Source: Conchocele bisecta
Taxonomy: Eukaryota; Mollusca; Bivalvia; Lucinida; Thyasiridae
Assembly: GCA_029237695.1 (NCBI GenBank)
Contig: CM055279.1
Location: 18,625,686-18,689,685, forward strand
Direction: 5' to 3'
Length of the DNA stretch: 64,000 nucleotides
The position numbers were made by a program, and so were the translations under genes. Shown here piece by piece: positions 47,977 to 58,275 of the stretch (the first letter of the stretch is position 1; the number at the start of each line of letters is the position of its first letter). The notes under the pieces are model-generated. The model was not told the DNA's origin and searched no databases. It saw nothing but the letters and a program-made list of their open reading frames with translations.

Positions 47977-48045
47977 CTTTCCCCATGTTAAATCTCCATA
48001 GACATCTACACTGTGAAGGTCTATGGGGATTTAACATGGGGAAAT
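47977..48045. repeat. Hairpin in XKR intron 3
   Basis: TTTCCCCATGTTAAATCTCC and the inverse GGGGATTTAACATGGGGAAA flank CATAGAC..GTCTATG. A partial single copy (TTTAACATGGGGAAAAA) lies at 47821. Confidence 0.8.
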
Positions 48046-48380
48046 TGTTTTTCCGCAATAACATCAATAGTGGACCAAATTTGTTTGCAGCACTGGATCG
48101 ACTGGAATACAAACCTGCTTGAGAGACGAAGGACATGTTAACGATATCTAAATATGAGTGTCACGTGGTGTCAACAGTGTTGGAAACGGTGAAACGTTCA
48201 TAAATCTAGGATGGTCTGAGGAAATTGGATTTGTGTTGCTTATGATTAAGTGAACCTATGTTTAGCTTAGTTTCGATCCATTGCAGACAAGTGGCAGCTT
48301 ATGCAAAAGTAGATTGTGTAACATCCTCATGAATATGTTATATCTCCTTTTTGTATAGAACGTGCTTCCTAACCGCAATT

Positions 48381-48576
48381 GAGACACGCCATGTGAGTAT
48401 GTACCTAAACAAATATGCGGTGTTTCATTAAACGTATTTGCAGAAACATAGTTATTTTCTTGAAAATGACGTCGAAAGTTTCGACGTCATTTTTCGGAAA
48501 ATACCGTAAATTGTGTAAATATTTGTCACAAGATATCGCACATCTTCTTAGGTACATATTCACATGGCGTGTCTCT
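48381..48576. mobile_element. MITE with GACACGCCATGTGA ends, copy 2
   Basis: GAGACACGCCATGTGAGTAT and TGTACCTAA on the left, TTAGGTACATATTCACATGG with CGTGTCTC on the right. The centre is a GAAAATGACGTCGAAA / inverse hairpin. Inside XKR intron 3. Confidence 0.8.
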
Positions 48577-48688
48577 ATTATACAGATTCCATAAAAATGG
48601 TGTCATTAACAATAGCAACTTTATACATTTGAGTACGGTATAAGCGACCTGAATTGATAACCCTTTTTGCGGAACACCCTGTACTTAC

Positions 48689-48971
48689 ATCTTTCAAGCA
48701 CGAACAGATCCAGACTAAACTTGTACATGAGGTAGAGTTGAACAAGCAGTTGTGGTGCACATTCGGCGAAAGCATTGATGAAGTCCAACATGTAATAATC
48801 CCGCTTCTCTTCCAGAGCCCGATTCCGGTGCTCGTCATTTTCCGCTTTCCGTAAACTCTTCACGTGATGGTGGATGAACGAACACGCCCTGTGGAATGTA
48901 ACTCCCATGAAAACCATTTTATGCCGTGTTGTATACCGTTTCATAACAAGAGTGCAGTAAGAAATGTAAAG
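48689..48971 (-). CDS. XK-related protein, coding exon 3
   Basis: 94 codons plus one base. The donor AGAT|GTAAGT at 48687-48688 joins in phase to exon 4. It contains the amphipathic linker FHRACSFIHHHVKSLRKAE and the family hallmark INAFAECAPQLLVQLYLMY, equivalent to the E(S/T)APQL..QL block of XKR4/8. The only usable acceptor is TGACAG at 48972-48977, giving a start in phase 0. Exon 2 ends two bases into a codon, so the direct join is out of frame. A missed small exon, a weak alternative donor in exon 2 (GG|GTCATC) or a sequence error could explain it. Confidence 0.82.
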
Positions 48972-49214
48972 CTGTCACCAAGGCAAGAAAACTTAATGTG
49001 AATTTGAAAATATATAGCATTATTTCTTACCCTTGTTGTGATAAACAGGTATACTAATAGAGCTAGACATGTGTAAAGTAGAAATTATATATGATTGCAT
49101 ACAAAATGTATAAAAAATTGTTAAAAGTTAAAAAGTGTATATGTTTGTTAAAAAATGATTTCGGTATAAAAACACTAATGTCCGCATTTGTCTGACTGAC
49201 CGCATCACCATATA

Positions 49215-49380
49215 GAGGATATTCCATCGTACATTTTGACTAGCGGGAAATAATACACGAGTGTGCGTCGGCTTCCGCGTAAGCAACAAGTGAGCGTAGC
49301 GAACGAGTTGCTTGCACGGACGCCGGCGGACACGAGTGTATTATTTCCGCTATTCAAACATGTACGATAGAATATCCTAT
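49215..49380. mobile_element. Palindromic MITE in XKR intron 2
   Basis: AGGATATTCCATCGTACATT and GCGGGAAATAATACACGAGT are mirrored by ACACGAGTGTATTATTTCCG and ACATGTACGATAGAATATCC. The centre has GTGCGTCGGC and its partner GCCGGCGGAC. Confidence 0.82.
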
Positions 49381-49977
49381 TTATTACACTTCCACGGCGG
49401 ATATATATGCACGTTTAGTCAATTTTTGAGATTATAATCAATGAATTGTGATGTGCGCATTAATAGTTATATAATGACGTGTTTTCCTGCGTTTTGACGT
49501 TACGTTGTGTGGCGTCAAATGCGACGTCATGTAAACTTTTTGAAATCCAAATTACTCAGTTGTTTCTAGGAGCCAGATACATTTGAGTGCACGTTTGGAA
49601 TGTGTGCAATCACATTAACATTCTAGATTAGTAGAGACCCTTTCCAAATTTCAAATAACTATATTTTTAATGTAATACAAATTAAACATTTTCGTTGGTA
49701 GCTAGTGGTTTCCAAGAAAACAGGCGCGCAATTACGATTGTTCTCTTCACGGTGTATTATTTGTAAGGTGTTGATTACGGGTTTTCTCACAGCGAAACCC
49801 GTGCAAATAATGTGCAATCCTTGAGTGTAATACAATTACATATTCGTGCATACTCAAGTCTTGCCCGATGAACAAAACGAAGATGTGCAAATGACGTTGC
49901 TACTTGCGCGACAAAACAATGTTTGACTCTGGTGCCATCATGCTTTAAAGTTAACGTTAAATTAGGCAGATGTATCA

Positions 49978-50368
49978 CAAGGTGTATGATCACGTGGTAC
50001 TAACAACAACAACAAGTACTGAAACTTCCAGAATCCATATGATTCAAAGTACGTATTCTTTTATATTGTCCTTATTACGTAACTGATTTTTATGAAAAAT
50101 AGCGTATCAAACTAGTCTTGTTAAGCTGCATTTGGTGGTCTCTGTATTTTCGCTCAAACTTCTGTCGTTTTTAGCGAAGAATCGATTTCCGTGTCTACCG
50201 ACATAAGTCTATGCCGAACTCCCTGGACGATCAAATGCAACTCATGAAGACGTGTTTGCTGCGCCATATTTCATAAAGAACCGTTGCATATTAAGAAAAA
50301 TCTCAAATAATACTTACTTTGGAGTGGGCGACATTGTTGTTGTTGTAACCACGTTATCATGCACCTTG
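49978..50368. mobile_element. CAAGGTG...CACGTGG MITE in XKR intron 2
   Basis: CAAGGTGTATGATCACGTGG to CCACGTTATCATGCACCTTG, with the usual long hairpin. Its right end is 31 bp from exon 2 and so lies just beyond that exon's splice donor. Confidence 0.85.
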
Positions 50369-50398
50369 TATATGATGGAACTCATTGTCTGTATTTAC

Positions 50399-50579
50399 CT
50401 GATGACCCTGCCGAATGATAGGAGTCCAAACATCAGCCGGGCTGCGATCCACGCCCGATTATCGTGTTGGCGGCTCGATGATTTTCTATCGAGATAGATC
50501 CACGATATATCGACGATACCCATCAGTATGGACGGGACGATAATGAAGGCCAATGTCACATAGAACAGTACGTACTTGC
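50399..50579 (-). CDS. XK-related protein, coding exon 2
   Basis: 181 bp. The acceptor CCTTTCAG (50580-50582) joins exon 1 in phase (G|GC AAG). It encodes [20 protein letters not shown], a transmembrane segment that fits the second membrane helix of XKR proteins, then SWIYLDRK, a polar loop, and [16 protein letters not shown], which fits the LLQLGP..R region. The donor is ATCAG|GTAAAT at 50397-50398. The acceptor's upstream region is a ~700-bp (AACC)n tract on the gene strand. Confidence 0.87.
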
Positions 50580-50585
50580 CTGAAA

Positions 50586-51287
50586 GGTTGGTTGGTTGGT
50601 TGGTTGGTTGGTTGGTTGGTTGGTTGGTTGGTTGGTTGGTTGGTTGGTTGGTTGGTTGGTTGGTTGGTTGGTTGGTTGGTTGGTTGGTTGGTTGGTTGGT
50701 TGGTGGTTGGTTGGTTGGTTGGTTGGTTGGTTGGTTGGTTGGTTGGTTGGTTGGTTGGTTGGTTGGTTGGTTGGTTGGTTCGGTTGGTTTTGGGTGGTTG
50801 GTTGGTTGGTTGGTTGGTTGGTTGGTTTGGTTGGTTGGTTGGTTGGTTGGTTGGTTGGTTGGTTGGTTGGTTGGTTGGTTGGTTGGTTGGTGGGGGTTGG
50901 TTGGTTGGTTGGTTGGTTGGTTTTGGTTGGTTGGTTGGTTGGTTGGTTTGGTTGGTTGCGTTGGTTGGTTGGTTGGTTGGTTGGTTGGTTGGTTGGTTGG
51001 TTGGTTGGTTGGTTGGTTGGTTTGGTTGGTTGGTTGGTTGGTTGGTTTGGTTGGTTGGTTGGTTGGTTTGGTTGGTTTTGGTTGGTTTGGTTGGGTTGGT
51101 TGGTTGGTTGGTTGGTTGGTTGGTTGGTTGGTTGGTTTGGTTGGTTGGATTGGTTGGTTGGTTGGTTGGGTTGGTTGGTTGGTTGGTTGGTTGGTTGGTT
51201 GGTTGGTTGGTTGGTTGGTTTGGTTGGTTGGTTGGTTGGTTGGTTGGTTGGTTTTGGTTGGTTTTGGTTGGTTGGTTGGTTGGTTGG
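50586..51287. repeat. (GGTT)n microsatellite in XKR intron 1
   Basis: About 700 bp of GGTT with occasional slips (TTTGG, GGGG, one TGCG). It starts six bases from exon 2, so on the gene strand it reads CCAA repeats up to the CCTTTCAG acceptor. The right side joins the surviving half of a foldback MITE. All three plus-strand frames are open for ~250 codons as GWLV repeats and are not proteins. Confidence 0.97.
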
Positions 51288-51512
51288 GAACGAATGGTTA
51301 TTTCATGGGAACGAATTGTTAAATTGAGGGAACGAATTGTTAATTCGTGGGAACGAATTGTTAATTCGTGGGAATAAATTGTTAAATTGAAGGAACGAAT
51401 TGTTAATGTTAATTCGTGGGAACGAATTGTTAAGTTGAGGGAACGAATTGTTATTTCGTGGGAACAAATTAATGAAATAAAAATCTACGTCTACTGCGGG
51501 GATCCGTAGATA
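51288..51512. mobile_element. Half of a family-2 minisatellite foldback
   Basis: GGGAACGAATTGTTAATTCG-type 18-23-bp units lead to the end AATAAAAATCTACGTCTACT..GGGGATCCGTAG, a diverged form of the right end at 55705-55746. The left half is missing, with the GGTT tract in its place. Confidence 0.8.
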
Positions 51513-51848
51513 CCACTAATGTATTGTGTGTGTTTTTTTAATTGCAGATGGGGCGGTGACATATTGGTGCAGTAGAAAGGATAACAGACAACGACAATTT
51601 TGGGTTTCCGCATTCAAAGGGTTAATCCTTTCAACTCTGGATATCCTACATTGGCTTTTTCATACTAATATTTGGGCTATTGCATTAATCACAAAAAGTG
51701 TATTTTTTAGAGGTGAATAACAGTGACAAATGTTGCAGAACCTGATGAGACCGCTCGTTAGAATGTCCAGTATGTAGGACTGAAAGAGTTAAATACAAGG
51801 TATGTACGGATAATGATAACGAAATACAAATTCCTAAATTGTGCTTAC

Positions 51849-52743
51849 CATCATAATGGTACATCCATGCTAGCCGTAAATCCGTGAATATGTCTACCAA
51901 GAACAATACCGCCGAAACAGCTGCGAGCACAACTGCAGCATACGCCTTGAAGGTTTTACACTTGCTCGCCGGTTGTTGATCGTCGGGGCTACTCCATGCC
52001 GAAGCCGCCGCTCGAATGTTCGCTTGATCCATACCTGAATTCAGCAACTCCCTGCGCTCTGGATGCTGTACGTCTGCTGTGATGCCATTGACATCCGTGT
52101 CTACTAAACTGTTGGACAGCTGACATAATTCGTCGTTGTCTATCACACTAGTATCTTCTCTCAAATGAGAACCGGATATCAATGGTCCGTATGATGGTTC
52201 AATTGCCGAGCCGGGTGTAACAAGGCAGCCACTATCTATGCCACTTCTACAAGATTGACTAGACGTTGTTGGATTCATTCTTTCAGGATGCGAACTCCTT
52301 AGAGAGTCTTGATTCAACAGTTGGTTGGGCAGTTCCCTCTGAACTGACGACATTGTTGTGCTTGAATTTGGTCTGGGATATGAAACACTTGATTCAATGT
52401 TTGCCAGTATTATGTCATTGCAACTTCCAGGAAGAACGCCGGCGATAGTTAATGATTCACCGGTGAGAAATGTATCTATCTCGGGTTGGGCGAGTCTAAC
52501 CCGTGATCCATTGCCGATTGTTGAGCCAATAGCATTCGGCATACCGACACCATCTCCTTGTCCGTCTTGCCTGTGCACAGATATATCGACATCGTCGAAG
52601 TCTTGTGAATCATCAATTATTGATACGAAAAACGTGGACTTACTTCGGTGTGCATGTATACTCTCTGGGTCTTGCACATAGTCCGGTGAATTGTCTCCAG
52701 TTCTTTTCACGCGTTGGAATACAGCAACGTCGTGTTCATCCAT
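51849..52743 (-). CDS. XK-related protein, first coding exon
   Basis: 298 codons plus one base from ATG at 52743 to the donor GATG|GTAAGC at 51847-51848. The first ~265 residues are polar, rich in Ser, Asp and Gln with no domain (DDSQDFDDVDISVHRQDGQG near residue 50), as in the long N-terminus of XKR4/6-type proteins. The end is the first membrane helix, AAVVLAAVSAVLFLVDIFTD with LRLAWMYHYDG, matching the family's D.GTD.W pattern. The open frame continues upstream of this ATG into a MITE, and the ATG itself lies in MITE-homologous sequence, so the true start or an upstream exon is uncertain. The assembled protein is ~650 residues, like vertebrate XKR4/6. Confidence 0.85.
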
Positions 52744-53051
52744 CTGATTCAAAATACGTATTTTGTATAGTGTCCTTATTACGTAACGGATTTTGATGAA
52801 ATATGGCGCATCAAACGCGTCTTGTTAAGCTGCATTTGGTGGTCTCCGTATTTTCGCCCAAACTTCGTCCAAAAACGACATAAGTCTGTGCCAAACTCCA
52901 TGGACCACCAAATGCAGCTCATGAAGACGCGTGGCTGCGCCATATTTCATCAAAATACGTTTCATATTAAGGAAAATATCAAATAATACTTTCAAGATTT
53001 CAACACTTTCAGCCACTGCTGTTGTTGTTATAACCACGTGATCATGCACCT
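52738..53051. mobile_element. CAAGGTG...CACGTGG MITE, truncated, at the XKR start
   Basis: The body hairpin (ATTTTGATGAAATATGGCGC; TGCATTTGGTGGTC; CACCAAATGCAGCTCATGAA) and the outer CCACGTGATCATGCACCT are present. The inner edge stops at CCATCTGATTC, which in other copies continues to the left terminus. That edge overlaps the first codons of XKR exon 1. Confidence 0.82.
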
Positions 53052-53222
53052 GAACCACCATTGTTGTATCCTTTCTTATTGAATACCTCCGCCACTTCAT
53101 ACTCCCATATATCTGCCGTTGTTAATATGTTTATTTCAGTATTAATAGTATTTAATGTAGCTTATAGAAATATTTTTGTTACATATGTTCGAAAACTGAT
53201 GTATACGTATATTGCATAATAT

Positions 53223-53406
53223 AGGAATGAATGGCCTATTTGTGGAATTTATCGGGGTATAAACTTGGAAAAGTCGCGGGAATACTGGACGAAGCGATAA
53301 TTATTTTTTTTCGAAAATTGTAATTTTTTAAGGCCTCCTCCAGTATTCCCGCGACATTTCCAAGTTTATATCCCCCATAAATTCCACAAAACGGCCATTC
53401 ATTCCT
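53223..53406. mobile_element. Palindromic MITE upstream of XKR
   Basis: AGGAATGAATGGCC, GTGGAATTTAT and GTCGCGGGAATACTGGA on the left are mirrored by CCAGTATTCCCGCGAC, ATAAATTCCAC and GGCCATTCATTCCT on the right. Confidence 0.82.
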
Positions 53407-54024
53407 TATAATTCCAGCATTTGAAATAAATTCATCAAGAAAAAAATGTGTTTATTTTCCGTTTTCTTAAGAATTATTTTACCTGCGCCTCACGGTTACG
53501 GAAAATAGTTCGGCGTGGGAGTTTACTGGAATACAAATTTTGGACAGAGACTTGCTACGGGCCAATCAAATGTTAGGGAATTGTGTAAATATTTTTGTGC
53601 TGGAATTATTGCCATATGAATTGTCTTAGTTACATATATATCTGTCTGGACCAAACTATACGTGCAACCAATAACTTCTCTCTGGGGGCGGTGGACATAC
53701 GACGTCTGGGGTGTGTTTAGCCAGCCAAACATGTCCAGGGGCAAAACTTTAGGAGTTCAATAACCCGAGGATCTGTATATTTGACGCTCCAAAGAGTCTC
53801 CCACACCCCTGTTGTTTCTATTAAGTACCTACAAGCGACAAGTTTAGAATAATGATAATTTAAACCCCTGTTTTTTCACGTTCTTATGTACATTGATATA
53901 TAATATTTATTTAATAAATTATTAGTGAACGTGACCGTACGCCCCGATCTGACTGCGTGATCTGTGGCGCAGTAAACCCAGTGGACACGTCACAAGGACC
54001 CATTGTCAATATATATATAATACA
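53407..54024. other. Unassigned stretch before the palindrome
   Basis: No gene or repeat recognised. The upstream region of XKR would lie from here leftward, but no promoter motif stands out. Confidence 0.45.
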
Positions 54025-54504
54025 TATAAAATGTGGGCAAACGTTGAATCAGTTATGAATAAAAAAAATAAAAATAAAATAATAATTTGTCCGAGGCTCG
54101 TAATCGCACACAAAGCAATGCAGGTCTAATTCTTTTACCGAGCGCGTTACCATCTCAGCTGTGGGAACTGGGCAATCAAAATGAATCATCTATCGATACG
54201 TTGTACATTTACAAATATGGCATTTATTGTTGTTTACAATCACCTGTTTCACCAGTCAACCAGCTGGTAATTTAAGTTATCTACAAAGCTATCAGGAGCA
54301 TATATTTTCAAGCTCTATATTGCGGTAGATACGGCGTCAATTCGACCACAGAAAATGACTACAAAATTGCTACATCCTTATACAGCTAAAATGGACATAG
54401 TCCGCTGACCCCGTGACGTCACGTGCCCTTGTCATTTTATCGGAAATCAACAGGATGTGATATTGATTTGCTGATTTGAAAATCAATATGGAAATGGAGC
54501 ATCA

Positions 54505-54742
54505 GGGGGCCGTTTCACTAAACTTCGTACGGCTAAAATGTTCGTAAGTGCAACATTATGATAGTCTGTACATTTCACATTAACAATATTTTCTTGTAAG
54601 CAATTATTGGATTTACAGTTATTGAGCATAGGCAGCCTATGCTCAATAAATGTACATTCATCAATTGAATTAAATTACCAGCCGATCTTAAATGTGCACT
54701 TACGAACATTTTAGTCGTACGAAGTTTAGTGAAACGGGCCCC
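54505..54742. mobile_element. MITE with GGGGCCGTTTCACTAA ends, left arm
   Basis: GGGGGCCGTTTCACTAAAC to TTTAGTGAAACGGGCCCC, with ATTGAGCATAGGC inner hairpin. Same family as 15212-15454. Confidence 0.85.
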
Positions 54743-54959
54743 AGATAGGTAGAAGTTAATGCACAGGCTTTGGTATATAAACAAACATTCATAATTGTAT
54801 TAGCTATAAAGTCCTCATTTGTTTGAAATCGAAAACTGTTTAATGTGTGTTTGATTTATGGGGAAGCATAACAGATAACAGTTCTATATATAGCCACTTT
54901 GAACATGCATCCCGGCATCACATGTTGTACTATATAGGTGACATATTTTCCCACTATTT

Positions 54960-55250
54960 AGATACATGTATGACTTTTTTTAGGCAAAATAAACATTCAT
55001 TTACCATTATCGACGTGTTCGTTGGCATTATTATGCTTTTTATATCACACGTGAATGGCCACTCTTGAGATTAGAGGCGACAACTGTGTTTCTTAAAGTT
55101 TAACGGAAACAAACATGTACATCTTTTTTTTCATGTGCAATGATCATATTATAAAATTTGTCGATACAAATATAAGGCGTGGCATTTAGTTGACTTAAAT
55201 AATTTAAAAATGCCATGCCTTATGTTCATATCAAACATATCAAAACATGA
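54960..55250. mobile_element. Diverged relative of the TTAA-flanked MITE, left arm
   Basis: GGCAAAATAAACATTCATTTACC, GTGCAATGATCATATTATAAA and AAATGCCATGCCTTATGTTC correspond, with many changes, to the inner part of the element at 34268-34789. Neither terminus is recognisable. Confidence 0.55.
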
Positions 55251-55350
55251 CCGCGTCATTGGAATAGATTTCGCACCCCTTGCATGTCCCTTCTGGCTAC
55301 GCCAATGAAATACCATTCGCTAATAATGGAAGCCTCAATGGTAGGGTATT

Positions 55351-55746
55351 CTACGGAGCCCCGCAGGGGACGTATAATTCTTGTTTTTATTAATTCGTTC
55401 CCGCGAAACAATTCGTTCCCACGAAATAACAATTCGTTCCCACGAATTGACAAATCGTTCACTCAATTTAACAATTCGTTCTCACAAAATAACAATTCGT
55501 TCCCACTGGAACGAATTGTTAATTCGTGAGAACGAATTGTTAATTCGTGGGAACGAATTGTTAAATTGAGGGAACGAATTGTTATTTCGTGGGAACGAAT
55601 TGTTAATTCGAGGGAACGATTTGTTATATCGTGGGAACGGATTGTTAATTCAAGGGAACGAATTGTTAAATTGAGGGAACGAATTGTTATTTTGTGGGAA
55701 CGAATTAATAAAAAGGAATTATACGTCCCCTGCGGGGCTCCATAGT
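55351..55746. mobile_element. Foldback MITE with inverted minisatellite, family 2, left arm
   Basis: Ends CTACGGAGCCCCGCAGGGGA and ..TCCCCTGCGGGGCTCCATAG, continuing as CGTATAATTC / GAATTATACG and TTTTTATTAATTCGTTCCC. The core is tandem AACAATTCGTTCCCACGAAT units up to 55510, then the inverted form GGAACGAATTGTTAATTCGT to 55705. Same design as the family at 14190 and 15601 but with unrelated ends and unit. Confidence 0.9.
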
Positions 55747-55759
55747 ATTCTTATTGTAA

Positions 55760-56044
55760 AAGGCGGAATACCTTACTCGTCGATACGTTGGTGAGCCACC
55801 CGAAGCAAGACTGTGCAAAATATGTAATAGTGGGCAAATCGTAAATGAGGTACATTTTCTAACACAGTGCAATTGTTACTCCACGTATCGGAACGATCTC
55901 TACTCCATAGTGAATGACATATCTCACTTCCACTCTTGCAGCAATGACGAACAATTAGTTGTATTATTAACGCAATATCCACGCAGAACTGCGAAATACC
56001 TTCTCAAATCATTATACAAACGAAAATCCGTTTTATACATGTGA
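55760..56044 (+). pseudogene. LINE ORF2 C-terminus, left arm
   Basis: About 94 residues ending at TGA 56042-56044. ARLCKICNSGQIVNEVHFLT followed by QCNCYSTYRNDL is the cysteine/histidine C-terminal motif (C-x2-C...H-x4-C) found after the reverse transcriptase in many non-LTR elements. YPRRTAKYLLKSLYKRK fits the tail helix. The upstream part is cut off by a MITE at 55746. Since LINEs are usually 5'-truncated, a remaining 3' end is expected. Confidence 0.75.
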
Positions 56045-56335
56045 GCGAAGCAGTGATCAACTGACACAATTGTCCATGCGGGGCATTTAAGGAACACAAT
56101 AAATGGGATCATGGTCTTTACAATCACGATAAAACCGTTATATGCGATTGGATCTGGCCACTCAATCAGCTATGTATTCTATCCATATGACGTGGATAGA
56201 AACATCGGTGATTGCCTGGTGAACCGCGTAAAAACAGACCAGAATGAGCTGATTCGCAGTCTGATCTGTAGTTACAGTGGTGAGAAATACCGCATGTTCG
56301 GTTGTGTCAGCGGAACACAACATGTAATATACTAA

Positions 56336-56479
56336 GTTTTTGCTCTATTTATAGATGTATATAAATTATCTTTAGTGTTTAAAGTGACATATAGGCCCAT
56401 CGGGCCGGGTGTACTTTACGTCAGAATTACTATTGTTAACTGTTTATTGGTTACACATGTCACTATTATTATAAAAAAT
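56336..56479. other. Palindrome spacer
   Basis: 144 bp of non-symmetrical AT-rich sequence with GGCCCATCGGGCC, a short hairpin, near its centre. Confidence 0.9.
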
Positions 56480-56769
56480 TTAGTATATTACATGTTGTGT
56501 TCCGCTGACACAACCGAACATGCGGTATTTCTCACCACTGTAACTACAGATCAGACTGCGAATCAGCTCATTCTGGTCTGTTTTTACGCGGTTCACCAGG
56601 CAATCACCGATGTTTCTATCACGTCATATGGATAGAATACATAGCTGATTGAGTGGCCAGATCCAATCGCATATAACGGTTTTATCGTGATTGTAAAGAC
56701 CATGATCCCATTTATTGTGTTCCTTAAATGCCCCGCATGGACAATTGTGTCAGTTGATCACTGCTTCGC

Positions 56770-57054
56770 TCACATGTATAAAACGGATTTTCGTTTGTAT
56801 AATGATTTGAGAAGGTATTTCGCAGTTCTGCGTGGATATTGCGTTAATAATACAACTAATTGTTCGTCATTGCTGCAAGAGTGGAAGTGAGATATGTCAT
56901 TCACTATGGAGTAGAGATCGTTCCGATACGTGGAGTAACAATTGCACTGTGTTAGAAAATGTACCTCATTTACGATTTGCCCACTATTACATATTTTGCA
57001 CAGTCTTGCTTCGGGTGGCTCACCAACGTATCGACGAGTAAGGTATTCCGCCTT
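56770..57054 (-). pseudogene. LINE ORF2 C-terminus, right arm
   Basis: Mirror copy of 55760-56044 with the same CKICNSGQ...HFLTQC motif and the same stop. Confidence 0.75.
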
Positions 57055-57068
57055 TTACAATAAGAATA

Positions 57069-57463
57069 CTATGGAGCCCCGCAGGGGACGTATAATTCCT
57101 TTTTATTAATTCGTTCCCACGAAATAACAATTCGTTCCCTCAATTTAACAATTCGTTCCCTTGAATTAACAATTCGTTCCCACGATATAACAAATCGTTC
57201 CCTCGAATTAACAATTCGTTCCCACGAAATAACAATTCGTTCCCTCAATTTAACAATTCGTTCCCACGAATTAACAATTCGTTCTCACGAATTAACAATT
57301 CGTTCCAGTGGGAACGAATTGTTATTTTGTGAGAACGAATTGTTAAATTGAGTGAACGATTTGTCAATTCGTGGGAACGAATTGTTATTTCGTGGGAACG
57401 AATTGTTTCGCGGGAACGAATTAATAAAAACAAGAATTATACGTCCCCTGCGGGGCTCCGTAG
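57069..57463. mobile_element. Foldback MITE with inverted minisatellite, family 2, right arm
   Basis: Mirror copy of 55351-55746, from CTATGGAGCCCCGCAGGGGA to CTGCGGGGCTCCGTAG, with the same units and midpoint. Confidence 0.9.
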
Positions 57464-57564
57464 AATACCCTACCATTGAGGCTTCCATTATTAGCGAATG
57501 GTATTTCATTGGCGTAGCCAGAAGGGACATGCAAGGGGTGCGAAATCTATTCCAATGACGCGGT

Positions 57565-57850
57565 CATGTTTTGATATGTTTGATATGAACATAAGGCATG
57601 GCATTTTTAAATTATTTAAGTCAACTAAATGCCACGCCTTATATTTGTATCGACAAATTTTATAATATGATCATTGCACATGAAAAAAAAGATGTACATG
57701 TTTGTTTCCGTTAAACTTTAAGAAACACAGTTGTCGCCTCTAATCTCAAGAGTGGCCATTCACGTGTGATATAAAAAGCATAATAATGCCAACGAACACG
57801 TCCGATAATGGTAAATGAATGTTTATTTTGCCTAAAAAAAGTCATACATG
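57565..57850. mobile_element. Diverged relative of the TTAA-flanked MITE, right arm
   Basis: Mirror copy of 54960-55250. Confidence 0.55.
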
Positions 57851-58072
57851 TATCTAAATAGTGGGAAAATATGTCACCTATATAGTACAACATGTGATGC
57901 CGGGATGCATGTTCAAAGTGGCTATATATAGAACTGTTATCTGTTATGCTTCCCCATAAATCAAACACACATTAAACAGTTTTCGATTTCAAACAAATGA
58001 GGACTTTATAGCTAATACAATTATGAATGTTTGTTTATATACCAAAGCCTGTGCATTAACTTCTACCTATCT

Positions 58073-58275
58073 GGGGGTTCGTAAGTGCACATTTAAGATC
58101 GGCTGGTAATTTCAATTGATGAATGTACATTTATTGAGCATAGGCTGCTTATGCTCAATAACTGTAAATCCAATAATTGCTTACAAGAAAATATTGTTAA
58201 TGTGAAATTTACAGACTATCATAATGTTGCACTTACGAACATTTTAGCCGTACGAAGTTTAGTGAAACGGCCCCC
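58073..58275. mobile_element. MITE with GGGGCCGTTTCACTAA ends, right arm, one end lost
   Basis: The right end GTTTAGTGAAACGGCCCCC is kept. The other end is reduced to GGGGGTTCGTAAGTGC, lacking ~34 bp that the left arm has. Confidence 0.85.

Larger units (their letters stand above)
54025..56335 (+). repeat. 4.7-kb palindrome, left arm
   Basis: Inverted copy of 56480-58755, about 2.3 kb and nearly identical. Coordinate sums of matching points are constant (112814-112815 in the inner part, 112780 in the outer), so only one ~34-bp deletion and a few single-base indels separate the arms. From left to right it holds a MITE, a diverged MITE relic, a minisatellite foldback, a LINE tail and ~290 bp of other sequence. 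The 144-bp spacer 56336-56479 is not symmetrical. Confidence 0.95.

Noticed and set aside
50553..51377. Three overlapping frames of ~245-275 codons of GWLV repeats
   Set aside because: All are translations of the (GGTT)n microsatellite; a 4-bp repeat opens all frames at once.
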